DNA from: Protopterus annectens
Taxonomy: Eukaryota > Chordata > Ceratodontiformes > Protopteridae
NCBI RefSeq assembly: GCF_019279795.1
Contig: NC_056737.1
Span: forward strand, 1,194,912,665 to 1,194,976,664
DNA length: 64,000 bases
Direction of reading: 5' to 3'
This document shows positions 12,291 to 24,790 of this stretch, piece after piece (within the stretch, counting starts at the first letter, position 1; each line of letters begins with the position of its first letter). A model generated the notes under the pieces. The model saw only the letters and a list, made by a program, of their open reading frames with translations. It did no database searches and was not told the DNA's origin. The position numbers were made by a program, and so were the translations under genes.

Positions 12291-12599
12291 TGAATGCATT
12301 TGTGTTTATGTATTTGTATTACATACCACCTCTGCCCATATGTGACATGTGCATCACCCCATGACAGACCTAGCAATCACACATTCAGTGCTCTGCAGAT
12401 GGCTTGACGAGGGTCATGGAAGGGCTGTGCTTCACGATGAGTGTACGCATCTTTGATATAATTACATCCACCAGTGTTCTGCAAAAAGGAGGTTATCTTG
12501 GCAGATGGAAAGGAGGATGTTGACTCCATGGGGCTATGTTAAAGGTTCTCCTGAGTGGGATTCAAATGAATAGAGATTCAGAAAATATACTGACAGTAA
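12291..12599. other. No recognisable feature
   Basis: Unassigned sequence between a CR1 tail and a diverged tandem repeat. Confidence 0.35.
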
Positions 12600-13745
12600 T
12601 ATACCACTAAACTCACATGCAGCAGTTGAATGAGATCAGATTTGAACATTTGGTATGTGTATGTATACAAAATTGATTCCATACAATGAAACAGAAGCAC
12701 CACCACAGATGACTGACTTTACATTGTCACAGTGCACATTATAGATGATTACATCATCATTGCATGAGAAGATGTCAGGAGGAATGTGTGACATGGATGT
12801 GGATTCACATCTTGGTCTAAGATTGTCTCCAAACTCATACTTGAATGAACACACACACAAGTTGTCTACTGTGAGATTAGAACCACAAACTATCTAGCTA
12901 CACAAGCTAGAGAACACATTAGTCAATGTTTGTGCCAACACAGATCTCTGAGTATAACACTGTCAAAGTGTTAGAGGAGATCCCATCATTGTTGTATGTT
13001 AAGAAGAAGTAGGCAGGAGTGACTGACATAGCTGTGGTCTCACCTGCTGTTTTAACATTGTCTCCAAGAGTGACAGTTGAATGAACATGCAAACATACAC
13101 ACTCAAGTTGACTGCAGTGAGATTAGAACATCTGCCTAGTTACAGAACACAATACTTGACACTAGCACCATGGCACAAGTCTGAATTCCAAATTGTCAGA
13201 GAAGATTTTACAGCAGATGACATCATCAGTGTCTGGTGAGAACAAGATTGAGTGTCTCACATACTGCTCTAAAATGGTCTCCAGAATGAGAGATAAATCA
13301 GCACACACATATAAGTTGACTGCAGTGAGATTAGAACCCCTACCCATCTAGTTACACAAGCTAGCGAACACAGTACTTAATGCTAGCAGCATACCACAAA
13401 TCAGACATTCATATAGAGATGAGAAGGCTTTATATTAGATGTCATCATTAGTTTATGTTGGGGAGAAGATGTTGGGAGAGCTGTATGAAATTGCTGTGCA
13501 GTCATGTATAATTGTAGAACTTGTTCTGAATGGAACTTGAGTGATGACATAGACTCATGCTCTTCTGACTATACACACATAATTACATATAAAGACACAC
13601 ACATGAGTTGACTGTTGTGCAGTCCATCTGCAGTACTTAACATTCACACAATCACTGAAGTCTGATATTTTCACTGTCATGGTGGTCTTTGTAGAGGATG
13701 ACATCATTATGTTGCCAGTAGCATATACTGTTATGAGACGTGTAT
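12600..13745. repeat. Diverged tandem repeat, period about 210-290 bp
   Basis: At least four related blocks. Each has a gatgacatcatca-like segment, then a stretch with ttgtctcca, then an aagttgactgcagtgagattag segment, near 12860, 13103, 13313 and 13605. The variable spacing and many substitutions show an old array. Short minus-strand open frames inside are not conserved between units. Confidence 0.7.
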
Positions 13746-13906
13746 GCAATATCTGGACTTCAGATTTCCTTTTATGGCTGCAACGTGCAAAAATATTTTA
13801 AAAATTTGTTAACATAGGTGAAATAAACTGTTAAGAAAGCATGTTTCAGGACTGAAACATACATGTACCAATTTTTCAATATGTTGTGTAGGTAACACAC
13901 TCACAT

Positions 13907-13908
<2 letters not shown>

Positions 13909-13964
<56 letters not shown>
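13909..13964. repeat. (CA)n microsatellite
   Basis: Pure AC dinucleotide run of about 28 repeats. Confidence 0.97.
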
Positions 13965-13967
<3 letters not shown>

Positions 13968-15290
13968 ATGGATGTCACTTCAGATACTCATTTTTGAGCA
14001 GTAATCAATATATCTCCATGAAAATATCATACGTTTAACAAATTTTAATATGTGGGTAATGAAATATCTAAAACACATATATCATCACTCTATGAAATGA
14101 TGAGAGATGCATCTGGAATGAAGCCTTTAAAGATACTGTCAAAAAAATCTTCAGACCAGTGCTTTATGTCAGCAGTCCACAGAGTAATTTGCATTTTTCT
14201 ACATTCAGTGTCTAAATAACTATCAGAACAAATGTTTCAAAGTAGTGCCTTTGCTCTGCTTTCACACTGTGTTTCTTTAGTGCAGCAAGTTTATGCAGCA
14301 TTGTGCAGAGATAACCGGACTAGTAAAGCCGATGGCAAAAATTCACCAAATTTTGCCATAGGACCTGAAGAGCCATTCACGACTGCTCAGCACTGGTGCA
14401 TGATGCCAAACTTTGTGCAAATGCAGAGGACAAAAAGGTGAAGACTTTATTAGGGACCATTTCTGGCCAAGGGTGTGGGGTGTGGTTCTATTGTTCGACC
14501 AGATTACAGGTGTAAAATGGAGTACATGGGAAAGTGGTGAAATGGGGTCAAGCAGGGGAAAGACCAAAGAGGAAGCAATAAAGGAATTTGCAGGATGGAA
14601 TTAGGAAAAAACATAGCTATCCACTTCTTTATAGAAAACTGGATGAATATGGAATGTCACTACAACAGAGATGGGTGACAACAACACAATCATGCTGTAT
14701 AGCTAATTGGACCACATCAAGTGTGTAGAGAAAAGCTATGTAAGGGACAAAGTTTTTGTGGGACAGGGTGCCCATTTTCTTTTTTGAATTTCAAGAAGAG
14801 AGGAATGTTGTGGAAGGGACATAGGAATGTGAGGGCCAGGTAGGTTGGGCAGGTAAGGAAGCAGGTACAGACAAGCAGGACAAACAAGACATATATACTG
14901 ATGGTGATGGACACGAAACTGGGCACACCTTGATTGGGGATAGGTAAGGGACATCGGAGGCACATACCCATCAAGCATGAGAACAGTGAGAATCTAGTCC
15001 TCACTCTCAGAAATGTCATCACTGTCTCCTTCCTTGACTCCTGTGGGATTGCTTGATGGGGGGTCTATCTTACATTCTAAGGAGCAACATTTCCAGACAG
15101 CTGAGACAGGCACTAAAGCTAGTTTATAATACCTCAAGCACCATCCTTAGCAGCTCCTGGCAGGTGGTGTAATCCCCACCTCCACCAATACTCCCAGAAG
15201 GCACTAATGCACAAGCAGCCGGGGCAATGCTACCTGATGCAGATGGGTCAGGTAGTGCAGGGGCTGCAGAGGCAGTCCTGCCACGTTGGG
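13965..15290. other. No recognisable feature
   Basis: Unassigned sequence. Overlapping frames at 14717-15022 (minus) give hydrophobic, Cys/Phe-rich translations with no domain I recognise. There are no tandem units or inverted ends. Confidence 0.4.
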
Positions 15291-15957
15291 TTACAGATTT
15301 TTATTTTATTTTATTTTGTTTTCAGTTTGATGACCGGGAAGGTCCACTGGGCTCAAGGAGCCCATTTTCAGTGGAGGCCCAGGGAGAAAAAGCTCCACAA
15401 AACATAGCAGACATAGTAAAAATTAAACAATTAGTAAAAATTATGTAGTAAAACATAAGCACAGTAGAATATCAACACAGTGCATATTTACATGTAAATG
15501 CAATTACAGGTCGATAATACAGAGTCACCTTTATACTGAGGTTTTAAATCTTCTGAGAATGCTATGAAAGAAACATTTGTAAGAAAACAATAAATATGAT
15601 TGAACTCCTATTGGGTAAGGTGGAAGGTAGTTTATGTATATGTATGTATTCATGTATTAGGCAGGATTAGGTAGGTAGAGTGCAAGTGCATTTCCTGTTA
15701 TTGAAGAGGTAGGAATGGAGCTGGGGTTTGACATGATCAAAGTTTTGAGAACTTCTTAGAGAGGGAGGAAGAGAGTTCCATTTTTTGGCTAAGGAAAAGG
15801 ATAGGAGAAGCTGACCTGAGGGACGGATTGGTTTGTATACAGAAATGAGATTTTGGTGAGCAGATCTTAGAGTTCTGTGAGGGGTATATAGTGGTAAGAT
15901 ATTAGTTAGTGCAGGGCACTTAGTGGGTTTAAAAATGAGTTTGTGGGCTGTAGTGAT

Positions 15958-17400
15958 TTAGAAGTAGTCCAGGTAGTTGGGAAGTTCTAGCCATTGCAGT
16001 AGGTGGAGAGGTATGCAGTGGTGGGTAGAGTACTTGGACTTGGTGGAAAACTTTGAGATTTTGTTGTAACAGGATTCTAGTTTAGAGGAGATAGAGGAAG
16101 ATAGGTTGATTAGTAGAGGGGCACCATACATCAGAGATGGTAGTAAGTAGTTAGTGGTGAGGGTCTGTCTTTTGGAAGGGGATAGAATATGGGAGTTCCT
16201 GTACAGCATGCCAAGTTTCTGATGTGTTTTCTTAATGTTTAGCTGAATATGGGTGTCGAATTTGAGATGTGCATCAATAGTGACCCCAAGAAGTTTAGCA
16301 AAAGGAACAACTTCAATAGTGAAGTTGGCATGGCTGATAATGTTGAAGGAGGTTTTGTCAAGAGGGTGAGATTTAGAGGGAGAGAACAGTAGAATTTTAA
16401 ATTTGTTGGCATTTAGAGAGAGGTGATTTTGAAGCATCTAGTTCTCAGTGGTGGAAAAAGCAGTTTGGGTTTTTGTTTGGAGTACTTGGAGGGAAGCAGT
16501 TTGGGGTTTTGTTTGGAGCTCGGGGGTTAGAACCAGAGCAGACTAGAGTTGAGTCATCTGCATATTGGACTATCTTGGTGTTAGGAACAGCTGTGTGGAA
16601 GTCATTAATAAAGATATTAAATAGCATTAGGCTGAGTATAGATCCTTTGGGGACACCTGTTGGGATTGGGAGGAAGGTTGAGGTGCCAGTTTTCCATTTT
16701 ATGGCCTGAGATCGGTCAGAGAGGTAGCTGCTGAACCAGGCAAGGGTGTTGTGTAAGAGATTAAGATTAGCAATGTGGTTTAGGAGATGGGAATGAGAGA
16801 CAGTATCAAAAGCCTTGGAGAGGTCAAGGAGGACTGTGGATACAAGTTCTCCAGAGTCACGGGCATGGTTTACTATGTCTAGAAATGAGAGGAGAGCAGT
16901 TATTGTGCTATGGCCCGGTCAAATCCATGTTGTGTTGGGGTGAGTAGTTGGTTATTTGTAAGGAATGGCATGAGTTGGAGGTGGATGCATTTCTCAAGTA
17001 TTTTTGAAATAGGTGAGAGAATGGCTATGGGCTGGAAGTTGGAGATACTATTATTTTTGCCTTCTTTGTGGAGGGGTAGGATGAAGGCTGCACACCACAG
17101 TTTGGGGACATAAGATTCCTGTATGGATCTGTTAATAAGAATGCTAATGGGGATGGCGATGCCGTCTGCTGCACGTTTTAGAAAGAGTGAGGGGATGTTG
17201 TCAGGGGCATTGGAGCCTGGCTTAAGCTTAAAGAGGAGTTTAGTTATATATGAGGTGGAAATGGGTTTAAGGTGAAAGATGGGAGATGAGAAAGGAATGG
17301 ATGATGGAGGAGAGGGCTTGAGGAGGGGGGAGGAGTTGTTTGGGAAGGTCTTGGTGAGTTCTGCTATGGAGTTAATAAAGAAGGAGTTGAATAGCGTGCC
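15958..17400 (-). pseudogene. LINE reverse transcriptase remnant (copy 2)
   Basis: Palm at 16627-16445 (MLFNIFINDFHTAVPN, IVQYADDSTLVC), followed 3' by 16437-15958 (LSLNANKFKILLFSP, then KLLGVTIDAHLKF and the C-terminal LQWLELPNYLDYF). A short local duplication of NKTPNCF at about 16470-16510 disrupts the thumb entry. The fingers region up to about 17400 is readable only in pieces. Not functional as it stands. Confidence 0.82.
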
Positions 17401-17560
17401 TATATCTGGGTCAGACTTGTTAGTGTCAGGGCAAGGATTGTTTTGGTACCAGGGTTGAGAAGAGAGTTGATTGACTTCCAGAATTGCTTGGGATTTTTGG
17501 AATGATTAGATTGAAGTTTGTTATAGTATGATTTTTTATCCTGTATAATATGTTTTTTGG

Positions 17561-18727
17561 CTAGGTTATGGAGTTGTTTATATTTAAGAAGGGCGTCTCG
17601 GTTCTTCTTGCGATGGTAAAGTTTCCAGGTTTTGCCCTTTGTTTCATAAGTATTTTGGTGTCTTTAGTAAGCCAAGGGGCTGAGTAGGTTTTTATACATT
17701 TTTTTCTAGGGGGGGCATGAGAGTTAAGGGTAGCTAAGAAGGTTGACTTGACCTGTTTAATGCCCTGGTCTAGAGGAAGAGTTTTTAGATTGTCCCAGTT
17801 TATTAGTTTGAGAGAATTGGAGAAAGTTGTGGGGTTAAAGTTTGTGAGGTTTCGTGTGTGAATATATTGATGTTGGTGAGGAGAGGAGGGAGTTACTCTA
17901 TGGACGAAGGCTGGCAAGTGGTCACTAATGGAGTCTGGTAAGGTGCCCTTATAGGAGGTTTTATTAGGGTGAGAGACTAGGATCCAGTCAAGTACAAGTA
18001 TGGAGCCTGAGGGGTTGTTTTTATTAGGTCAGGTAATGGTATTTGTAAGATGACTGAAATTATATAGGTTAATTAAGATGGTGGGATTATTGTTATCAAT
18101 TTTGTTCCAGTCAATGTTTACATCTCCTAGGATGTAAGTCTCAAACTTAATATTGGTTGAGGCCCATAGAAGGATTTCCTCAAGTATATTTGTATTGTTT
18201 CCAGGGGGAATATAGAGGGCTATGGCACAGATGCTTTTATGGTTATTTAGTTGGAGAATTCCTATGACTAGTTCAGCGTTGTTGAACTGAGGAATAGGAT
18301 TTTGGTAAGGAGTGATGGAGAGTAGGCTAGAGTATATTAAGGCCCCTCCTCCTCCCTTCTTTTTTAGGTGGTCATGTCTAAGAGCTTGAAACCCAGGGGG
18401 TAGGATTTCAGAGTCAGAAATATTGGGTTTTAGCTATGTCTCAAAGACAGCTACTATATCAGGTAGGGTATGGTATAGCCAAGCGTGAAAGTGGGCTATT
18501 TTGTTTTTTAGACTCTGGGCATTGATGGTTAGGAGTATGAGATATTTAGAGTTGGTAATATGGGTGGTAATAGGGGGAGTTGGATTGTTGCTGGTACTAG
18601 GTCCTGGGTTGGGATGTATGTCACCTGCTAGGCATAGGCAGTTAAAGGGGAATGAGAGCAGGAGTTTGGGTTTACTCCTAGTGTTTTGTGGGAGGTATAA
18701 TAATGCTTTAGGACTATGATGTTTCAT
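17561..18727 (-). pseudogene. LINE APE endonuclease and 2A-like N-terminal part (copy 2)
   Basis: The open piece 18727-18434 carries GDIHPNPGP, then LLTINAQSLKNKIAHFHAWLYHTLPDIV, the N-terminal strand of an APE-type endonuclease. Further 3' come GGGALIYSS, ICAIALYIPPGNN, ILGDVNIDWNKID and SISDHLPAFVHR, the conserved endonuclease blocks ending in the SDH motif. The nick made by this enzyme primes target-primed reverse transcription in LINEs. At least two stops interrupt the domain. Confidence 0.8.
18599..18625 (-). other. 2A-like GDIHPNPGP motif
   Basis: Nine codons encoding GDIHPNPGP just upstream of the endonuclease. It resembles the D-x-E-x-NPGP ribosome-skipping 2A peptides reported in some APE-type non-LTR retrotransposons, but His-Pro replaces Glu-x. 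Copy 3 has the same nine residues, so the variant is a family trait. Confidence 0.75.
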
Positions 18728-19370
18728 TAAGGTGGGTAGAAGTTTTAGTTTGAAGCAGAGAAGTGGGTTAGTTGAGCTAGGAAGGGTGATATAGTGTGAT
18801 AGTGAGATATGGTAGAGTGATAATGAGTGTTGGGGATGATGGTAGAGTGAAGAGGGGATAGGAAAGAAGGGGGTAGTTCATAAGAGGAATAAGAGGTAGC
18901 ATGATATAGAGGAATTAGTAGGCAGAGGGAAGGGATGAGAAGGGTTTGAGAAGGCATGGTATGGTGTAGGTATAAATGAATAGTTGGGTGGAGGGTACTG
19001 AAGAAGTAGTTGGATGTAGGGGGAATTATGAGAGTGTAAGAGGAAGGTGTTTAGAAGTGAGTAAAGTGCTATAAGGTTTGGGATGGGGAGGGGGTGAGAA
19101 AGTATTGGAGGATGAGAGAGGAGGGGATAGTGAAGAGATGTGAGTGGACTGGGAGAGATGAAGGGGACAAGACTTTTGGCTAGGATAAGTGTAGGAGCAC
19201 TGGGGGTGTGTGGAAATTTGGGGTAGGATAGGGGAGCGGTGTGAACCCACAGGGCGAACGGAGTGGGTAGAGGCAAGAGAAGAGAAGAGATGGCCCAGAG
19301 AAAACAATCAGTGAACAGAAGCTGGAATAGAGGTAAAGGCAGGGAGAGGGTTATATATTTGTAGTGATCG

Positions 19371-20498
19371 GACTAGAGAAAAAATGTTAAAGAATACTAT
19401 AGTTAATCAGATCAAGCCTTGAGAAATGAAAGTTAATTCCACAGACTCTCAAGTTGTGTAAAGGTGTTTTGCAGAACTTTCCAGGGTCTATGCTGCCACT
19501 AAGTGGTGAAGGAGGAAGGTAGTACCATAAATTAAAAGGAATTTACAGCTATGTCAAAATTAATCTAAGAAGTTTACAAAGGAAGTGGACATGGAGTAGC
19601 ATGGAAACCTGGGGGGGGGGGCAGTGGACTGCTGCAGGCTGCTATCATGCACATCAAGGTAGAATGCTGGTTAAGATTATAAATTGCCAACAGCAATGTT
19701 CAATATAGCTACATAGACTGATGTTCCTTTGTAGGAGGGAAACTAAACCCTTTAGTTAGGCTGGAGTTGATTGAGCCTGGGAGCAGCTTATCCAAGGATG
19801 TCTTCACTCAGACTGGAGGGAATTCCTAGTACAAAAAGCAGGTAGAGGTAGCACCCAAGGGAGCAAGCTGTAAAGAGAGAACAGAAATAAATAAATAAAT
19901 AAATAAATAAAGTGTAATTAAGGGGAAATAGAGGGGGTTTGGTAGGAGGATAGGCAGGAAAAAGGAGAGCTTAGAGTGGGAGAGGTAGTACGAGCATGTA
20001 CTGTGGAAAGAGAATGTAAAGAAGGACAGAAAAAGGTGTATGAAGGGGGAGAAAAGGTGTATGAAGGGGAGAGACAGGAGCAGCACAGAAATAGAAGAAA
20101 AAGTAAAAGGGATGGTGACCACTAGTGCGAATTAGGTAGTTCTGTAGGTAAAAGCAATACCCCAAGTCAGCCCGAAAAATACATCATTAGCAGACACACT
20201 TCACTAAATGATAAACAAAAAACAGTCTTACATTTGTCTAAGAACATTGGAAATATACAGATTCAGGTGTTACATGCAGCTACAAATGGTTAATAACAAA
20301 CGGACTTTAAACATAAGAGAGTAGTAAAAGGCTAAGTAAGGTTGAATAACGCTACAATTAACAGTCACCAAGACTCCAACCTTACATTATGTTTAAATGC
20401 TTAAGTACGGTTTTGCTAGCTGAAATTAAAGCACTACTTTGCCTTTGAGGACAGCTATTATAGTCGCTAGGCAATGTGGTCAGCAAGACTTGAAAAAT
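19371..20498. other. Unassigned; contains (AAAT)n
   Basis: A-rich, purine-biased sequence, possibly including the 5' UTR of the preceding LINE at its left side. An AAAT run lies at 19885-19911. No gene is visible up to the Harbinger boundary. Confidence 0.4.
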
Positions 20499-20501
20499 GT
20501 G
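20499..20501. repeat. Harbinger target-site duplication, left
   Basis: GTG immediately before the left inverted repeat, matched by GTG directly after the right one (54680-54682). A 3-bp duplication is the length PIF/Harbinger elements make. The usual target is TWA, so the base composition is unusual and chance agreement (1 in 64) cannot be excluded. Confidence 0.6.
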
Positions 20502-20541
20502 CCCCGGGATTCATGAAGCTCGGCGCAAGGCCGGTGTAAGG
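20502..20541 (+). repeat. Left terminal inverted repeat of the Harbinger
   Basis: The first 16 bp are identical to the reverse complement of 54664-54679. Further inward, ctcggcgcaaggc on this side corresponds loosely to gctgcgccaggcgg on the other. Confidence 0.85.
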
Positions 20542-22290
20542 CTTGCACCGGCAGTGCAGTGTATAATTGGCGTAGCAGCGCCATATGCATAGTAATGAGT
20601 GCGCGCAGCAACCACAGACACGTGCAGAGGGCACGTGAGCGAGCCCAAGTAGGATGCGCCCGTAGGCATGGCCAAGCCGGCAGGCGATGAGCAATATAAA
20701 GTGCTGACTGTCACAGGCCACCTGCAATAGTAACCGCACCAGCCAGGGTCCGTGGATAATGAAACGTACGCAGAGTATGCAACATAGTACCCGTTCACAC
20801 AAAATGGAGAACCAAACATTAACCCACGAAGTCCAAATTGTACCCGTCCAAGGAACAAAGGATACGCATAATACCGTGTCCGTCACGCAATGCACTGTCA
20901 GTGGGCATACCCAGTGAAGGTGTACCACAGCATGTCAGCGCGCCGCACCTACACACAAGTAGCCACATGGGCATGGTCACCAGCAGTAGTGAGAGTACAC
21001 AGCTGGGTAGCCGTGTCGATATAACAACCAGAAGGAAACCAGATATCCTAAACACAGACAAACATGTGCATAGCAACATGTACTACACCCAGCAACGTGC
21101 CCATCGCATACACATAGGACGGCGTATGCCTAAGCGTAATATCCAGAAGCAGAACCCATGCATGCAAATGTAATACACAACAGCCCCGTCATAGCACGTA
21201 ACCCGCACGCATGTACGACCGTGCACCCAACCCAGCTAGCAGCCTTGCGCAGCTGCACACCTACACACAATGGGTATACCTGAAATGTAGTAAGAAGTAT
21301 TGTCCTAGGCAGTGCCACGCGGGCAAATATGTACCCCACATGTTAACATCCCACCTCAGGTACAGATATCCAAATGGCTGCATGTGAATGTGTCAGCAGA
21401 ATGTGTACATCCCGCATGTGGTATGGACCTGTCGAAACCCCATAGGCATGCACACGCCACGGTGCCCATAACTGTACACATCTGGACAAGGCAGTATGTT
21501 CAGCCATCGTACTGATGATTAGCTATGCAGACATGTCAAACACAACACATATGGTGGAACATCTGCCCACCAAGCAGGACGCCCCAACAGGGTGCCACAT
21601 GCACAGAAGGTGAAGGTGGGACATCACACGTTGAGAATAGCATTGCCGGATGGCCAAACACCCACGGCCAATGCAAAGGATGGAATAACATGTATATGCC
21701 TGGATGAATGGGTATGTCATAGCATGGGAATAGGCCAAGCTATCCAACATAATAGCCATGTGTACCAGATACAAACTGCCAGTAACATGCAGTAGTAATG
21801 CAGGAAGGCATACACGACTGTGGGAATAGCACAGGACATATGGCATGTGCCAAGTGTTGATGCATGACACAAATGTCCAGGATGGGGCTCCTGCAAAGAC
21901 GAACATGTGCCAACCCCACACCCACAGATGTACCAGCAGTGGAAACACATCCCAAACACACACCAACACTACCGTCCATCCCACGATAGCAACGGAGGCT
22001 GGTCAAAGACCACCATGACGCGTGCACAAACAGGGACATGTGTAACCGTTGCCCTAACAACCCCACAGGCCAACGAATAATAGTATGGACATATGCATGT
22101 AATGCTGTGAAGGATGTGTGGTAGTCCTCAGTATCACAGAGGTAGGTACACAGATACACTGTAATCAACCGTGACGTATGTGCACTGTACACAGCATACC
22201 TGCTGGTAATACATAGTTCAATCATGTGCCACAGAAATATACACATACGAATGAGGATAGGGGATAGACAAGTGTGAATGGGACAAACTA
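20542..22290. other. Harbinger interior, word-biased non-coding sequence
   Basis: Sequence dominated by acatg, tgtac, cacac and gtgtg words with few A/T runs. Because stops are rare, long frames appear on both strands at once (for example 20467-20928, 21523-21984 and 21740-22321, all minus). They overlap each other, show no domain and are Cys/His/Tyr-rich as the words dictate. I treat them as non-coding. Confidence 0.6.
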
Positions 22291-22294
22291 TGAA

Positions 22295-24565
22295 CATAGG
22301 TTCATAGGTCCATAGGTACATAGTAGGCTATCTGCCCAAGGGCAGCTATAACCCTAGCCCATAGTTATGTTGCCTTTGCCAACACTCCAGTCCGAAGATA
22401 ACAATGCCTATTATATTGCTGTACCTCTGTCAAGCAGTGACAATGACGTAATCCCTGGGGTATATCTGCAATCTCCCATCCATTGGTCAAGATCCCCCTC
22501 GAACAAGGCCAGTGAGGTGCTCTGCCTCACATGTACTGGGGTGTTGTTCCACAGCATAGTGAGTGTCAGGGTGATGAATCTGTCCCTCCAACACATTCTA
22601 TTAATGACCATGTCAAGGTTCACGTCACCTGCCTCTGTGGTTCTGAGGGATGTAGATCCATTAGGTGAAGCATAGTCATCAAATATGGGTCGACATGGCC
22701 TTGTATGTCAGGCACAGGTCACCACTGAGCAAGTGGTATGTGACTGAATGGAGCAGGAGTCCTTTCAGTTGGGCAGCATAACACAAATTCCTGACACCCT
22801 GCATCCGTTTGACGATGAACCTATGGGGCCTTCCCAGCTGCTGCAGGTGTCGGGTCAGATACCTTCGAGCGGGCAATGTACTCAATCATAGGTCTAATGA
22901 GTGATGAGTACAAGGAGACGATGACCTCCCCTGATCTAGATGGGAATCCCTGCACGATCAGGTGGGCAATGTAGAAGGTCTACCTAACTACATTAGCAAC
23001 GTGTGTGTCGAACGAATGGTGACTGACAACCTGGGTCCCCAGATCCCTGGTAACTCCCTCTGTGCTCAGTGGATTGCCACCTATATGGCAGCTAGGGGTA
23101 ACCTTGTTCTTCCTGAAGGGTATGACTATGCATTTCCCGGCATTTAGCTGTAGGCCATGTCCCTGGCACCAGATATCCATATCTGTGAGGCCCTTCTGAA
23201 GGATATCTGTGTCAGATGTCCATCCCACTATGGCACCCAGTTTGCAGTCATCTGCAAAAATTGTCAGCCATAACCCCCCTGTGTTTGCTTGTACTTTGGA
23301 AATGTAGATGCAGAAAAAGAGTGGACCCAGGACTGAGCCCCGTGGGACACCGCCTGTGACCGGCTGTGAGTCTGACATGGTGCCAGCAACTATGACTGTG
23401 TGGGTTGTGTCACCTAGCCAGTTTGCAACCCATCCTGCGATGTATGGGTTCACATCCAAGCCGATGGGTTTATCAATGATACCCCAGGGGGGTATTGTAT
23501 TGAAGGCCTTTGCCAGGTCAAGGTAGGCTGTATGGACTGCCTGACCCTCATCAATGGCCTTGGTGACTGTTCCTAAAACGTCAACCAAGTTTTAAACGCA
23601 TGATCTGCCTTTGACAAAGCCAAACTGGGTTGGATGCAAAGTATGCAAGTCCCCTATGTCGTCATCTATGAGTTCCATTATGATCCTTCCCCATGGCTTT
23701 GCAGATAAGGCTTCTCAAGCTAATGGGACGGTAATAGCCAGGGTCAGTGGAGGCACTGCCCCTGTGAAGTGGGACTAAAGTCGCCGTGCGCCACAACTTG
23801 GGTACGTTACCTGAGGTGAGGCTAAGATTAAACAGCTGTCCTAACTGTGGGTCTAATTCCAAAAATGAGTTCGTGGAGTACACAGCCGGGACACCATCTG
23901 GTCCCATGGATGCTGTGTTCACTGCCTTGGAGAGAGCATGTCCCACCTGTGCGTTACAGAAGTTTCGGGGGCCACAATCCTCTGGTACAGACATCTCTCC
24001 ATGTGGGTGGGAGGGGGGGGAGATGTTTGCACCGAACCTGTCAGCCAGTATGTTGGCAATGTGTGTATGTTCAGTAAACTTCACATCATTGTGAACCCAG
24101 TCCGAGCATATCTGGGAGTGTCCTCCCAGGTGTCCAACATAGCTAAAGAAGGCCGTATGATTGTCTGTCGAGTCCTTGGTGATATATCTGTCGGACTTGC
24201 CCTGGATGATGTCATGAGAGCTTGTAGTTCTTCACATATAATGAGCAAGGGTGTCATACCTTACAAATATTCTGCTCTGTCTTGTAGTAGCTACCTCCTT
24301 TCGTTGTAGAGCTTGTGTATGGCTGGGGTACACCAGACTGGATGCTTGGCATTGGTACAAAGACTCACAGTTGTGTAAGGGATTGCCTGATCCATGCAGT
24401 CCTGTAGGTGCTGGCAGAAGGCATATGTAAGTGATTCAGTGGCTTGAGTAATGTTTCCCACTGGCTCAGGGGCCTTAAAGGAGACCACACTAGTGTTTAG
24501 AAGTGTGAAGTCGGCTTTTGAGAAAGCCATATGTATGGTAACCGGCACCACCCACAGCATTGTAT
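22295..24565 (-). mobile_element. CR1-like LINE inside Harbinger, 5'-truncated
   Basis: The plus-side start carries the octamer tail (taggttcataggtccatagg). On the minus strand, an open 202-residue stretch (23588-22980) spans the RT palm: AYLDLAKAFNTIPPWGI, GGVPRGSVLGPLFF, IFADDCKLGA, then LNAGKCIVIPF. A second piece (24084-23662) holds the fingers (SMGPDGVPAVYSTN, LWRTATLVPLHRG, YRPISLRSL), and the 3' part (22623-22411) reads INRMCWRDRF. It is truncated in the linker between endonuclease and RT. Relatively well kept, with a few frameshifts. Confidence 0.9.
22980..24084 (-). pseudogene. CR1-like reverse transcriptase
   Basis: Two open blocks cover almost the whole RT: fingers with GPDGVPA and PLHRG, and palm with the FADD catalytic box. 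A frame change and a stop near 23590-23660 separate them. Conserved RT sequence boxes are intact in each block. This enzyme would copy CR1 RNA at a nicked target; here it is broken. Confidence 0.82.
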
Positions 24566-24790
24566 GTCAATAGCAGAAGCTATTGTCCAAGTAACATATT
24601 ATTATCTTTATTATTAAATTATTTATTACTATTTATTTAGTTATTGTTTCAGCTAATTACACTTGAAAATGCCCGGTAAGACCGGGCGAAAGTGCTCGTG
24701 ATCTCCTTGTTGTGGTGGTGTTATTTTGACAATAAAGTGGCAATTCTTTCCTATTGGGACTTCTGAGGATTATTTAAAGCAGTTGCTAAC
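24566..24790 (+). mobile_element. Penelope-like terminal remnant (fossil)
   Basis: An AT-rich block, then a hairpin cccgg/ccggg closed by taaga and followed by gaaagtgctc, then a gacaataaagtgg segment. The same order (hairpin, GAAA plus a GYGCTY box, then an aataaa segment about 40 bp on) is seen in the terminal repeat of the Penelope element at 62290-62400. It is read as a decayed Penelope-like end with a degenerate hammerhead-like fold. Old and broken. Confidence 0.4.

Larger units (their letters stand above)
15296..19370 (-). mobile_element. L2/CR1-group LINE with 2A-like motif, copy 2, near full length
   Basis: The plus-side start is a TTTTA tail followed by the family 3' block (gaccggga, cccattttcagtgg). 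On the minus strand, 5' to 3', there are a Pro/Ser/His-rich leader (about 19310-18745), a GDIHPNPGP 2A-like motif (18625-18599), an APE-type endonuclease (TINAQSLKNKIAHFHAWL, LYIPPGNN, LGDVNIDW, SISDHLP), a linker with RKKCIKTYSAPWLTKDTK, the RT and the C-terminal domain. About 4.1 kb is close to full length for this group. Frames are broken in several places, including the RT palm. Confidence 0.9.

Noticed and set aside
14717-15022. Hydrophobic 101-codon minus-strand frame as a membrane protein gene
   Set aside because: It overlaps a second open frame on the same strand, has no domain and lacks any supporting structure nearby.
18745-19310. Pro/Ser/His-rich frames as host mucin-like gene
   Set aside because: Copy 3 has an equivalent region (58130-58716) with a matching start, so it is the low-complexity leader of the LINE ORF.
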